This document shows positions 52,254 through 63,609 of a stretch of 64,000 nt of DNA, piece by piece (position 1 is the first letter of the stretch; every line of letters starts with the position of its first letter). A program made the translations under genes and the position numbers. The notes under the pieces are model-generated. The model did not search any database. It saw only the letters and a program-made list of their open reading frames with translations, and was not told the DNA's origin. The stretch is from Ptychodera flava (lineage: Eukaryota > Hemichordata > Enteropneusta > Ptychoderidae): the NCBI RefSeq assembly GCF_041260155.1, contig NC_091933.1, positions 25,658,674-25,722,673 on the forward strand, read 5' to 3'.

Positions 52254-52420
52254 GTTTTAATTCTCGCGAGCGAGCGTTCCTATGCCCGCTGTACACTAGA
52301 CAAAATGACGTCAAATTTATCGCGAGGGCTCGATTGCGTTGTGTAAGTTTCACTTCTCGCGAGAGCTATTTGTGCATGCTGTACACCACTAGACTAAATG
52401 ACGTCAAATCTCTCGCGAGA
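52254..52420. repeat. Two tandem units with TGACGTCA and CTCGCGAG
   Basis: Two units about 93 bp apart each hold a CRE palindrome TGACGTCA (52306-52313 and 52399-52406) and CTCGCGAG palindromes (TCTCGCGAGA at 52411-52420). A third TGACGTCA is at 52745-52752. Both motifs are known animal promoter elements. Confidence 0.55.
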
Positions 52421-53751
52421 CTTGGCTCGATTGCAAATACGTACGACGGAAAGAACGCAATGATATACGGAAGTAGACACAGTTTTTGGGAATCACCGAG
52501 AGAGAAGCGCAGATTAAACAAAAGACTTAAAAACCCACGTGTTTTCTTTATTTTACCATATATTTTAAACAAAAATCAGTGTCGCCGCTGTGGCGAATTA
52601 GGATCGATTTTTTTTCGCCACTTCGGATTTCGATTCGCATTGGCGAACGTGGCAAATGGGCAGCGCGAACAGTGTTTTGTTAGCGGATACCGGGCAGAGA
52701 TAAGGCGGCGTTGGACCGCTATTCGATGTAAATGAACACACCAGTGACGTCACAGACGGCCACCCATTATCCCCGCTATGGGCGTGACCTGAGTGTTGCA
52801 AAATGACCCCATGAAAGCCGCGCATAGAAATATAAAAAAAATTAACACTTGCGCGTACTTTTAGGTTGCAATTCTGTTGCGAGTGTAATAGTATTGACCC
52901 CCTGGAAGATATTCAGTCACACGAACGAGACCATTTCACCAGACCTTTAAAATAAACAGTATTGATGTAAACCCAAATCTATACACTGTAAAAATAGCGG
53001 ACGCTAGACGCGTCTTTACGCGTTCAAAATGTACGTGTCGGTGTTCAAATTTGAACGGCTAGTGTTCATATTGTTAACACTAGTGTTCATATTATTAACA
53101 ATGGTGTTCTTAACCTGAACACGTAGTGTTAACAACCATCTCCTTCAAGTGTTCAAAAACTCAGCATCACAGAAATTTTACAATACTGTGAAACAATTAA
53201 CAATCTTTTGGGTTTTTTTACTTTACAATGGCTATATTAAATTTACTACAGCCTCGCTGTCTGCAAACGTACACGGATTTAGGTGTGACGAATTTCCCAC
53301 TAAGTGCAAAATATTTCCGGTCTACAATTGCTGAAAGCATGATTTTTCTAAAAAAGGAAGTATACAAAATAATTTTATACGTTTATTACATGTTGAAATT
53401 TTGAAAATTTGAAAAGAAAATCAGAAAATCATCATGAACGTTTTAATTTTAACATCGGCGTGCAAGAGCGTTCTATTTCTAAACACTTGGTGTTCAAGTT
53501 TGGTGCTTTTTCCTATCCCATGATGCATCAAAAACGGAAGTTGCGACATTTTTCTTGTAAGCACACCCTGAAGTCGTGATCGTGCGGAAGCAAGACCAGA
53601 AAGGGTAAGTTTTCTCTCCAAACTAGTAAAAGGTATTAGATTTTGAAGCATCTATACTAATATCCTTCGAAATTAATCGTATTATACTTTGAAATAGCTT
53701 AACTACGTGAAGAAACCTTTTTTTCTTTTAGTGGCTGGTATACCAACAAGA

Positions 53752-53883
53752 AGCTGTGAATACGCAGTGGTAATTTGGCCATGGCCTATCGATCGATCTC
53801 ACTCGGGTCAAGGGTCGTAGCAATAACCCTTGACCTGAGCGCGATCGATACGCCTTGCATAGTATCGCTGCGTAATCACAGCT
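53752..53883. repeat. Hairpin inside the CACTG element
   Basis: Outer arms AGCTGTGAATACGCAG and CTGCGTAATCACAGCT, inner arms around GGTCAAGGGT and ACCCTTGACC, pair almost throughout. A small foldback element. Confidence 0.7.
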
Positions 53884-54344
53884 AACACATGTCTTTTAGT
53901 AGAGACAATCGCATGTAAAAAATCAATAAAACATTGTAGAGTATACAATCTATTGTTTCAGCATAGGAGAGATTGGCTTTTTTTATTTTAATCAGTTAAT
54001 GACAAGAAGAAGCCAATATTTTGTACCAGTATTGAAAAGAGGCACTGTATATAAAAGTCTCCCCTATTCCTTAACCTAATCAGCTCCTTGTCTTTCATTT
54101 AAAGTCTCATCTCGCCATATTACCTATTGTTGCATTATTTTCAGGATGTAAAAAGTTGGATATAACTGAAAATCGAAGATTTGTTACAGAAGCTGGTGGT
54201 GCGTACAGATAATGAAGAAGATGAGTATACAGGTAGCTGTCTGGAAACAAGCTTGAGAACCTCAGTTCATCTCTAATGTAGATTTAAACTTCCGAGGGTC
54301 AGTAACTGAATTTTGATAAGTTTCTGTATTTTCTTCTGAATTAA

Positions 54345-54651
54345 TCTAAGCTTTGGTAGCATGCTATGATCAACTAAATGTTGCCGGAGAATAAGATTTA
54401 ACAGACGAGTAGTCTCCCTTGTCAGATGCAAGGGTGGAAGGAAAAATAAGAGCTGAAAGCGACGGAAAATTCAGAGTAAAAATGTCCACTCTGAATTACT
54501 GAATTTTCTGAAATTTTTACTCTGAATTTTCTGTCACTTTCTGCTTCAATGTTTCATTCCCCCTTGCATCTGATAAAGGAGACTTCACGTCTTTGGAAGC
54601 TTATGCCCTTCTAACATTTAGTTGATCATAGCATGCTACCAAACCTAAGAG
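54345..54651. repeat. Long imperfect palindrome inside the CACTG element
   Basis: Left arm TTTGGTAGCATGCTATGATC pairs with the right arm ending ATAGCATGCTACCAAA. The arms continue through GATGCAAGGG / CCCTTGCATC to a centre near 54500, giving about 140-bp arms. Confidence 0.75.
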
Positions 54652-54759
54652 AATTTTGTATTGTAGATCAACACGTCTCTTGTTCTAAGCGAGTAGTTTT
54701 TAGCTTTGCCGTCAGCTAAATAGGTGGATGTGTAGCATTGCCCTCAAATTTGTACATCC

Positions 54760-55330
54760 CAAGGTTTTTCTTCAAAACAGCCTGTACGAATCCTTTAATA
54801 TTTGGATTACAGGTCCCCAGGGATTACCCTAATCACATGTGTTCAAATTATGATGAACTATGCAAATTTATATTTTTGAGGCTAATTTCGCTAATTTTGG
54901 CAAAAATCTTCTTCTTTTTTACTGACGTCTTCAATATTTTGGTAAACATGTCCCTAAGAATGACCCTATCCAAATTTGTGCTAGTTGTGATGAAATATTC
55001 AAATTTTTATATTTCATGGCAATTTTCGTCATATTTGGTCAAAAGATCTTTAAAAATCTTCTTCAAAACTGCTAATTGAACAGCTTTGATATTTAGGACA
55101 TAGATCTCTAGGCCTACTGATAGCCTTTTTCAGATTGTTCAAATTATGCAGAAATTTGGAACTTTGTATTTATAAGAAATTAAAGACATTTCAGATATTT
55201 TTAAGATATGAGGGATTACCAGAATGTGATATATATACGTTATGATGAAATCTACTTTTTTTATTTTAAGGGTGATTTTTACCATTTTTGGTAAAAACAT
55301 TTGTATAAAAATTAATAGCAAGGTACACAA
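54760..55330. repeat. Degenerate tandem array, unit about 150 bp
   Basis: Recurring order of landmarks: TCTTCTTC, AATATTT, a short GC-richer stretch, GTTCAAATTATG or similar, then GGCAATTTT and TTTGG. Three or four diverged units, AT-rich, no coding signal. Confidence 0.5.
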
Positions 55331-57299
55331 GAATTTGAAAGGTCTTTACCAATATGGTTTTAATTTCTGAGTACATTTTTGAAATGTCACCGATTTATTT
55401 CATTGTTTATGTAAAGATATTACAAACAAACAAACCTTTTTGTTTATGAAGGACTTTGTTGGACAAGGAAATAGGTTTTACCCTGCCAAGGACCAATTTT
55501 CCCCTCTTTCTGCATGTTGTGCCTTACTGTGACACTTTGTTAACTTGACATGTTGTGTTTACTTTAATGTGGACAACTATATACCATGTGCACTAGAGAA
55601 GCCTTGACTAACTTTTTTCTCTTCAAAATTTACAATTGTCTGTACAAGAGGAAATGTCTCCCCTTAAGAAACCATCTTACAACAATGAAGTATGCATTCC
55701 ATACATATATGTATTTTCAACACAATAAGTAAGCCAAATTTTGAGCTTTTTCAGATGATTTTTTGTACATTTTAAACAAGTATGAACCTTAAAACGTAAT
55801 CCACAATATTTAAGTAAAACCTGTTTTGTCATTACTTTTTTATATTTCTTAAAACGATCTACAGTGTTCATGGGGATTTTTATTGCTTAGGAGGGTGTTA
55901 ACACCGTTGGTATGTTCCTCTGACAAACTTTACATACAAATTGGCAATGTTTATTTGCCCAAATTACAGTAAATTATTGTATATTACTCTAGAAATGCTT
56001 TGTGTATTTTTAGAATAAAATAATTTTACTGAATATTAGTGGTCTGTAATGTTATTTCAAGGCTTGAACACCCCCTGAACGCCCAAAATTAAAGGTGTTC
56101 AACAAGCGCGCATTATGTGTTCTAGCCTTTAACACACTTATCGTAACGAACGGCGTCCATGCGTTCAAAAAGTGTTACAGCCCTTTGAACGCGTAAATGC
56201 GTTCAATGTTTTGAACACATTACATGTGCAACGTGTGTTCAGATATGGAACACCATGGTGTTCAATGTAATGTCTGATGAACACGTAGCGTTCAAAATCT
56301 GCACACGTGTGTTAAAAATTGAACGTTGGTTGAACACGTAGTGTTAAATTTCTGAACGTCTAGACGCGTTCAAAAAGTGTTACAAAAAGGCGTGTAATTG
56401 GTGTTCTATCCTTGAACACTTAACTTTACAGTGTAGTTGAACAGTTCGCCCATATAAAGAGTGACAATGATAAAACTATCGGTTGACAACATTTCATAAA
56501 TAGTCCGTGCAACCTTAGAATGAGCATTTTGGAAAAGTGTAGGACTGAGAAATTTAAGATGCTGGCCGTTGGTCGCCATGCAGAGGCAATTAGTCGATGC
56601 AGCCGAAAACAGAAAGTGTCCGGGTGTTTCTCAGATGTAGCAAAATTTCAGATGCTACCTCTTTGAAACATAACGGACATAATACATTATGAGCGTCAGA
56701 TATAGCTGACTTCTGTCGAGCTTCATTCACTATGAAAACAATTAAAACACCACTTTCGAAGAATTGACATAATTCACATTAATGGCAGAGGATTATCTTT
56801 TCTTTCCGCATATGCTGTCATGTGTCATAATAATAACTTTATTACACAAGTATATTATCAGCAGATATATCATATGTGACAAGAACAAACACATACACTA
56901 CTGAAGCTCGTGTATCCTTTAAAACATAATATGTAGATTAAATATATGATGTTCTAACCCTGACGTAAAAATGTTAACCCTCTGGCAATACACATTGTGC
57001 CCTTTGATTTTAACACTACTGTCTATGATTTAAGGAAAGGGTGGTTTACAAACTCGTAGCTCTCTCACAAGTATGCATTTCGTTGATACTATTCATCTTC
57101 TGTTATCAGGCGAGGACGGCGTTACAATCTAAATATATCTGGACTATCGGTATATGGCTCATTAAAACAGTAATTTCAAGTATAAGCTTACTAATATGTC
57201 AACTTCCTTGTTCCTGTCATTTTTCAACTTTCCTACTGTCGGCCTAGCTTCTTCCCCTCGGGGCCGAGCAGCTGCGACTCCATCGCATGCCTACGGGCT

Positions 57300-57360
57300 C
57301 GCGTAGATTAGGTGTCTAATTTTGCATTAGGCCAAAAATTAAATAAATAGATAAATAAAT
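57300..57360 (+). repeat. Possible retroelement 3' tail
   Basis: A GC-richer stretch (57235-57310) is followed by AATTAAATAAATAGATAAATAAAT, which looks like the tail of a LINE or SINE 3' end. The body of the element cannot be recognised. Confidence 0.3.
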
Positions 57361-57562
57361 TGTGCTGTTCCGATAACATGGTTTTCAAAATGAGGGTTAG
57401 GTCGGTAGTATTTCTTTTTTTAAATATTTTTTTATTTTTAAATACTAATTTATCAGAGGTTCAAACCCTGCAGCAGTTCCATCATCAGATTGGATTACTG
57501 GTTGACGAGTATGTCTGTTTGAATGCAACTGGCTGAATCATAATTCTTTGGCAAATTTTACT

Positions 57563-57920
57563 ATTAAGGTGGCATGCACCTTGAAAGTCAAAAGACTTAA
57601 ACTTTTGCTGAAAATTTCATTAAGGAATCTTTCAACAGTTCTCTTTCAAAATGAAGAATAAAAATCGGGGGTCACCGTACAAATTTTGGTTCTAGAGAAA
57701 CATATAACCAATGATTTACCGATATTTGAAATTCAAAATGGCCGCCATCTCTGTGTTAACTCCAAAGAGAAAAATAAAATTTTCAAATTTCGAAAAACTA
57801 AGCAAGTAAAAAGTTTTCTTATACTAAGAGCTTTAAAATGAACCCCCACAAGTGGTACATCAGAAAGGAATTGCTAAAGTTTGAGAGTCCGAATATCTGT
57901 CCCCGAGGTGCGTTCTACCT
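57563..57920. repeat. Dispersed repeat (ATGGCNGCCAT family), copy 3
   Basis: In the B-C intergenic region. Begins TTAAGGTGGCATGCACC and ends GAGGTGCGTTCTACCTTA, which pair as imperfect inverted ends, suggesting the family is a MITE of about 350 bp. Confidence 0.65.
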
Positions 57921-59081
57921 TATAGCACAGTCCAGTTTCAGACCAGCTTGTCTTCGTTGGTACAAAATGCCGGTCGCCCACCATTAGAGCTGGAAATGCA
58001 TCAATGGTCCTCTTGGCTCTCGTAATGCCTCACCTTGCACTGTGGCTCAGGAGAAAAGTGAATTTACTTCACGTTGAAGTTCATGGTAGATTGGACCTTT
58101 GCCCTTCGTACGATGCTGTGTGTTACCGGCGTTATACGGCCTCCCACCACAGCCCTGCTGACTCTCACAGGAAAACGGTCCCGCGGTCCCGATTTGGACC
58201 GTGCACGTAAAAATACCTTTTCTAACTATTTTCGGCCGAAGTCAACTCGATTCCGCTCTACGCCGACCCGAATGAGTCAATCGCTCACAGACTGCAAAAA
58301 TATATGCTCTCGTGACGTCCCAAACCATTGGTATAGGCCCTACTAGCGATTCACGGTCAATGGTCCAGCAGATAAATATGTCTCGTGTTTTACATTGAGA
58401 AACACCTTGGTGGTTTTCATGAAGAATTTGTTCGAAAGTTCGTTTCCGATTTACAGCAGACAAACAACGATTTTTCCTTGCTATGATCACATTTGCAAAA
58501 TGTGCGTTACAGTACAGTACAGGTTGTGAGTATCACCAGCCGCCGTATTCTTTGTAACGTAGGTGCAACGATGAATGACGTCATAGGTGTCAAGCTAGTT
58601 CTCGCGTGATTTTCTCTTTACTTCTCGCATGCGTGATTCTACTTCAGTTTTCTTTTTTTCTTTTTATATGGTAGGTCGGCTTATCGAAACAGCACAATTT
58701 TATTTATTACATGCTTCGTAAATCGAACGTCGCGCGCTCCATAGGATTCAATGGTAACTCGCCGATGACGTCGCGGGCTGCATAGTCATCACTGGACTGA
58801 AAGTGACCCGGAACTATTTTCAACTTGAAAACTTTTGGATGTAAAAGTCTTGAAATGTCATGTTTTGTACAGAAAGTCCGGTTTTTGGAAAATTTCGCAA
58901 AAAAAAAATAATAAACCGCATAACAGTAGTTTAAATATATCAATGCGCCATTCGATGATGAGAATCGTTCTATTTTTAACAGTTTTTCGTCTAAAATGAA
59001 AATAAAGCATTTTACTATAATTTACCAATAAACATAAATATTTTTGGTGCAAACTGAGTAAGAGAGGCATGTAATAAAAAT

Positions 59082-59196
59082 ATTATAGCCCAAACAAGGG
59101 ACTATGTACCCTCGGGGCAGGAGACCATTTGCCCTCCTTACGTCGGGCAAATGGTCACCTACCCTCGGGCACATAGTCCCATGTTTAGGCTATAAT
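59082..59196. repeat. Hairpin MITE-like palindrome
   Basis: Arms ATTATAGCC-AAACA-GGGACTATGT and the reverse counterpart ending GGCTATAAT, with inner arms around ACCATTTGCCC and GGGCAAATGGT. About 55-bp arms. Confidence 0.75.
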
Positions 59197-59403
59197 ATAT
59201 ATTGTTTGGCCTTACCTACCGCCTAGGTCATATTGGCAGAACCACGTCCAAAGCTGCTAGGCGCGTTATTGCACGACAAATGACGTTTCATGTTTCATTC
59301 CGGTTCCTGCTTCATCCCCTCTGGGGGCCAAGAATCTGTAATAATTTGTGTCACCTACTACGTCATGCATGTTGGCAGGAACACGTCCCAAGCTATCTAG
59401 GCA

Positions 59404-60000
59404 CATGTACGACGTACCTTTAATATTTTCCCTGCTTCTCGCTGGCAAAGACATCAACCGCTCCTATCCTCCCCATTTATTTCCTTCCTTCACCTTATGG
59501 GGGCACTTTGACCTCGTCTCTTGCACAACAATCCCGGTTTTTTGGGCATAGGGCAAGTCCTTCCCCACTTTACTCATTTATTTTCCGATACTTCACTTCC
59601 TGTCCCTCGGTCAAAGTCGCAAGCCAGACGGTAAGTCTGCACTTATCCTAATAGATATCTTTTGTATTTTGTATTTTACAGTGTTTTACTTTGAAATGTA
59701 TCAATAAACTTCTGAAAGTTCAACTGTTTGGAGTATTCTGTGTATATGTAAGTAATTATTGTTATCGCTTGTCTGTAAATTTGTGGTACTGCACATTACA
59801 AAATGGTCACCTTTCATTTGGGTCACGAAATTGAAAGTTGCTCGTGGATTATTATACACATCGACGGATTTGACACATGTCATATCACCGCCCCACCCCT
59901 TTTGTGGAGTCAACAAGTCAACGCTGAACAATCACGCCACAGCTTCACTTCTGCACTGGCTTGCGATATGTCATCGTCCGAATAGACATGCTTTGTTGAA
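59404..60000 (+). promoter_or_regulatory. Conserved 5' flank of copy C
   Basis: This stretch aligns with 22158-22972 upstream of copy B (shared landmarks: GACGTACCTTTAAT near the start, GGTACTGCACATTACAAAA near the end). The main difference is about 225 bp present only in copy B. The conserved flank is the most likely place for the promoter and 5' untranslated region. No TATA box or start site could be assigned. Confidence 0.45.
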
Positions 60001-60543
60001 ATGTGCGACAATTCAACTCACTGTCACCTAAGTCAACGCAATCTCGATATTGTGTATTGTGGAATACATCTGTGCTTCCTCCTTCTCCTGTCCTTGGCGC
60101 TGATCATACTCGGATGTTTAACAGAGTTGCGAAACTGTTCATCGAAAATGCTTATACCATATCCGGGACACAAAAGAAAATGGATATTGTCAACTCTCTT
60201 GATTTTAGTGTTACTCTGTGGCGTTGGTGAAGGTGTTTTAACAGATCTGACCAGGAACTATGTAACACAACCTCATTTCTATGTGCCTCAGTCGTGTGCA
60301 CTGCTCTGTGGACTAACAAGTTTAGTGTACTATAACTACCTTGAATATTGGAAGCGACCTCACTTGACCTGGTTGTTGGTTCTGTACTGGCCGTCCGCGG
60401 TCGCTATTGACGTTGCAAGACTGATCAAACAAACAGGTGACAGTTGGTTTGATATTACCATAATGAGACAAGTGGTTATCCTTACATGCATCGTAATCTA
60501 CGGATGTATGCTTTGTCTGGAAATTAACTTAATACGGACAAAG
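60001..60543 (+). CDS. ABCC8/9-like: SUR-type ABCC transporter, copy C, exon 1 (TMD0)
   Basis: Near-identical to copy B exon 1: five helices, PYPGHKRKW loop, ELRNCSSKM tail and EINLIRTK end, then donor GTAAGT. In copy C the in-frame codon matching the upstream Gln of copy B is TAG (59983-59985). The ATG at 59968, which corresponds to the first copy B ATG, therefore opens only a 5-codon frame. Translation from ATG 60001 (MCDNSTHC) stays open. No exon 2 is recognisable between 60544 and 64000, where copy B has it 681 bp downstream, so intron 1 is enlarged or the copy is incomplete. Confidence 0.8.
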
Positions 60544-60600
60544 GTAAGTCTTTGAAATATTTACGTCAATTATTGCAGGATTAAGGGCACCATTCATTTA

Positions 60601-62370
60601 GGGAGCGTTCAGTTATTATGGCCGGGGGTGGGCCGGCAAAATCCAGGGGGGGGGGTCACCTCAAATTTGAAAACTGCAAAGGGGGGTCATGTATTTTTCA
60701 AACAAGTCAGAGGGGGGGTCACTTAATTTTCATAAGTATCCGTCCCGTCAAAAAGCAGTTTCAGTGTTCAGAAATATTCTGGGAGATAAAAATGAGTCAT
60801 TGCATGATTTCATTCACCTGTAAATCTGAAAAAAATTATAATTATCTGTCACATGAACATCTTGACTTGACAACTCTGAGGCTTGCCTTATTGTAAATCA
60901 AGCTCACTGCACTGAGGGCAATGAACAATTCCTATTGCTTATATATTAGAGATATAGCAAGTTTTGTCAGGGAAATTATTTAAAGTTACCTGTACTGAGA
61001 CTGCTAGTACCATGAAAAGTTAAATAATACTTTTAGGAGAAATTCCAATATCATAATTGTTGTCCACATCTGAACTTTTAAATACCCTTTTTGAATCAAG
61101 TACATTTGTATCAATTATCAAACACCTATAAAAGTAAAAATTAATTTAGTTTAGCATTGTAAAAAAATTATTCTTAGTTTTCTCATAGACTCCAATGTAT
61201 AATGAATCAACATTTCGGTGAAATTCCAAAATCCAATTTCTTGCACATATATCAACCTTTAACCATCCTAGGCTAACTAAGTACTTTAAAATGAATTATC
61301 AAATGTCTATAAATATACAGATTTTGATAGTTTTGTATTGGAAAAAAATTAGTCATATTTTCCTCATAGACTCCCATGTACAGTGAATCTACATTTGGGT
61401 ATAATTCCGAAATCCAATTTCTGGCGAACACATCCATTTGTTACCACCCTAATCTAATCAAGTACATTGATGTCAATAATCGAGAGTACATAAATACATG
61501 GGTTAACCTATTTTTGTATTGGAAAAAAATTATTCATACTTTCCTCATAGACTCCCATGTATAGTGGATGAACATTTTCAGTGAAATTCCGTAATCAGTT
61601 TTCTTGTACACATAATATGCACCTTTAAACATCATATTCGAAACAAGTACAATTATGTTAATTATTGAACGTCTGTATATGCACAAGTATACCAAGTTTT
61701 TCATTGGAAAAAATAATTATTCACAATTTTATCATTGACTCCCATGTATAGTGGATGAAAATTTTTGGTGAAATTCTGAGTTCAAACTTTTTGTCCACAT
61801 GCCAGTTGTAACAACACTATTTCATTTAAGTACATTTATGTAAATTATCAAATATCTATAAATGCATAGATATAATTTTGCATTGAAAAAGTATTACATA
61901 GATTTCTCATACATGTATGAGAAAATATATGTATACCATTTATAGTGAATCAACATTATCAACAGCTGATTTTTAATTAAATTCAAATATCAAAATTTTG
62001 TACATGCACGCTTGCGCAAAAATATTGCGATAAACCAGTAATTTCTTTCCAACCCCTTTGAGGGGTAATTTCAAAATTATAGCAAGTCATAAGGGGAAAT
62101 CTCAGCATTAACATCTTGTGAGATTGTAAGGAGGGTCATTTGAAAAAATCTGAGCTCTTTTTTTTATTCTATCACACCATCCCCGTGAGGTGTTGCGTGT
62201 GCAGCTTTACTCAAGCAATGTGGGGGGGGGGGGGTCATTAAATTTTTGTCATCTTGAAAGGGGGGGTCATCAATGTTTTGGGACAATGTGTAGGGGGGGT
62301 TCACTTATTTTGACTGATGCGCAGGAAGAATTTGCCGGCCCACCCCCGGCCATAATAACTGAACGCTCCC
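60601..62370. mobile_element. Harbinger-like non-autonomous element, copy C intron 1
   Basis: 1770 bp with a perfect 40-bp terminal inverted repeat starting GGGAGCGTTCAGTTATTATG and a TTA duplication (60598-60600, 62371-62373). The perfect ends suggest recent movement. The interior has G-rich GGGGGGTCA motifs and about five tandem units of about 180 bp (landmark CTCATAGACTCCCATGTA). No transposase frame. Confidence 0.9.
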
Positions 62371-62373
62371 TTA

Positions 62374-63215
62374 TGCAAATGAGATTTTGGGTACCGATGG
62401 GTAGCGGTGGTAGCGGGCGATGATATTAAAGTTTTATGTAATTGTTTATAAGAAGTATATTACTTGCTATATTTCAAACAATACTACACCAAACTAGCAA
62501 CCTTACATGTCATTTAAGCACAACACGGGACGCGCTGTATTCTGAACTCGGACGGTTATGTCTTCCGTCTTTGCGTAACTCGTGCGAACAACTTCAGCCA
62601 GCCGCATCGATTCTACAGCACATCTACCGAACATGAACTGCGTTCGACAGTAGCTGTGGGTCCATAGCTGTGGTGTTTTAAGCCTGCGGGTTTAAAACGT
62701 TTAAGTCAAAACCAAACCATAAAAGGAAGAAATCCCGTACGAAAACACCACAGCTATGGACCCACACCTAGCTCGACAGATACATTGTATGTGACCACGG
62801 ATGGGCAAATACGCACAGGCTGCGCTGGGCCGTAAACGTGTCTGCTCTGCATTTTGCATATCTAAACAGCTAAAATTTTGTTTTGAAGCCAATTTTCCAA
62901 GGCAAGTTGCATGATATATTAATGTCATGTAACACGAAAGGTATGACAAGGTAGAGGAGAGCACAATTAGCGACGAGAGAGTATGAAATATTGGGGTCGA
63001 AACGGACAGGGGTCAAGGCGACTAACTCCGAAGTCCTGCTGCAGCTAATATTATGAGCTCTGTCTCCAAAATTCCCCAATCTAAAAGTAGAAGAGAAAAC
63101 CGTGCGCGTCTGGGCCATGTTGAACATGCGCTTTCACTTAAAATTTGGACATATTTGGAGACAAAGCTTATTTTCTTTTTGTTCTGTTGTCTCTTGGTCG
63201 GACTCATTCGAGGCA
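62374..63215. other. Copy C intron 1 remainder
   Basis: No match to copy B exon 2 in any frame. Contains the 62644-62777 hairpin and unassigned sequence before the microsatellite. Confidence 0.5.
62644..62777. repeat. Hairpin MITE-like palindrome, copy C intron 1
   Basis: Left arm CTGTGGGTCCATAGCTGTGG pairs with right arm CCACAGCTATGGACCCACAC around a centre of about 70 bp; CGACAG / CTCGACAG flanks extend the symmetry. Confidence 0.75.
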
Positions 63216-63375
63216 GTATGTATGTATGTATGTATGTATGTATGTATGTATGTATGTATGTATGTATGTATGAAATGTATGTATGTATGTATGTATGTAT
63301 GTACGTACGTACGTACGTACGTATGTATGTATGTATGTATGTATGTATGTATGTATGTATGTATGTATGTATGTA
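63216..63375. repeat. (GTAT)n / (GTAC)n microsatellite
   Basis: About 160 bp of GTAT tetramers with a central block of GTAC units. The long reading frames across it are artefacts of the tetramer. Confidence 0.95.
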
Positions 63376-63609
63376 GTGTGTGTTTATGCATGTTATTGCG
63401 TTTGCATGATGAATGTGTGTATTTATGCTACATGCATGAATGAATACACTATATGCGCGCGCGTATAATTATGTGTATGTATATGTATGCACACATGTGT
63501 GTGGCCAACGACTGGCAAACGACAAAAGAACGTGTGACATCAACAGAACAAGGAGCGCGCAGAAAGTGATGGCGTATCCGTTCACGTTTCGTTCCCTTAT
63601 GAAATCTTA

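Larger units (their letters stand above)
51413..52946. mobile_element. Kolobok-like element with THAP remnant
   Basis: 1534 bp with perfect 15-bp ends AGGTCTGGTGAAATG and TTAA duplications (51409-51412, 52947-52950). The paralogous A-B intergenic region has the unfilled TTAA at 20594-20597. A THAP-like start is encoded at 51716 (MGERCSFGGCHSGKN, then FFKFPSS). THAP domains and TTAA targets are known for Kolobok transposases. The rest of the transposase is missing, so the element is non-autonomous. Confidence 0.8.
52984..56433. mobile_element. CACTG-ended DNA transposon, non-autonomous
   Basis: 3450 bp starting CACTGTAAA and ending TTTACAGTG, with TA on both sides. The A-B intergenic region shows the empty site at 20620-20621 (CCCAAAGCTATGGTTGAAC). 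The first about 170 bp and last about 380 bp are dense in GTGTTCAA / TTGAACAC / GTTAACAC motifs in both orientations, like the subterminal arrays of CACTA (EnSpm) elements. No transposase frame. It carries two hairpins (53752-53883, 54345-54651) and a tandem array. Confidence 0.8.
56434..59081. other. B-C intergenic stretch without a recognised gene
   Basis: Resumes the A-B intergenic paralogy for a short distance (GTGACAATGATAAAAC), then holds unassigned AT-rich sequence, one dispersed repeat and a GC-richer patch at about 58000-58330. TGACGTCA-type sites occur near 58570-58590. No convincing exon. Confidence 0.5.

Noticed and set aside
52226..52735. 169-codon frame on the + strand
   Set aside because: It runs over non-coding tandem units of a transposon, has low-quality composition and no recognisable domain.
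61178..61940. Array that could be mistaken for a CRISPR
   Set aside because: Units of about 180 bp with diverged copies inside an animal transposon; no short identical repeats or unique spacers.
63216..63376. Long reading frames repeating MYVC / YIHT
   Set aside because: They are translations of the GTAT tetramer in several frames and both strands; no coding signal remains outside the repeat.
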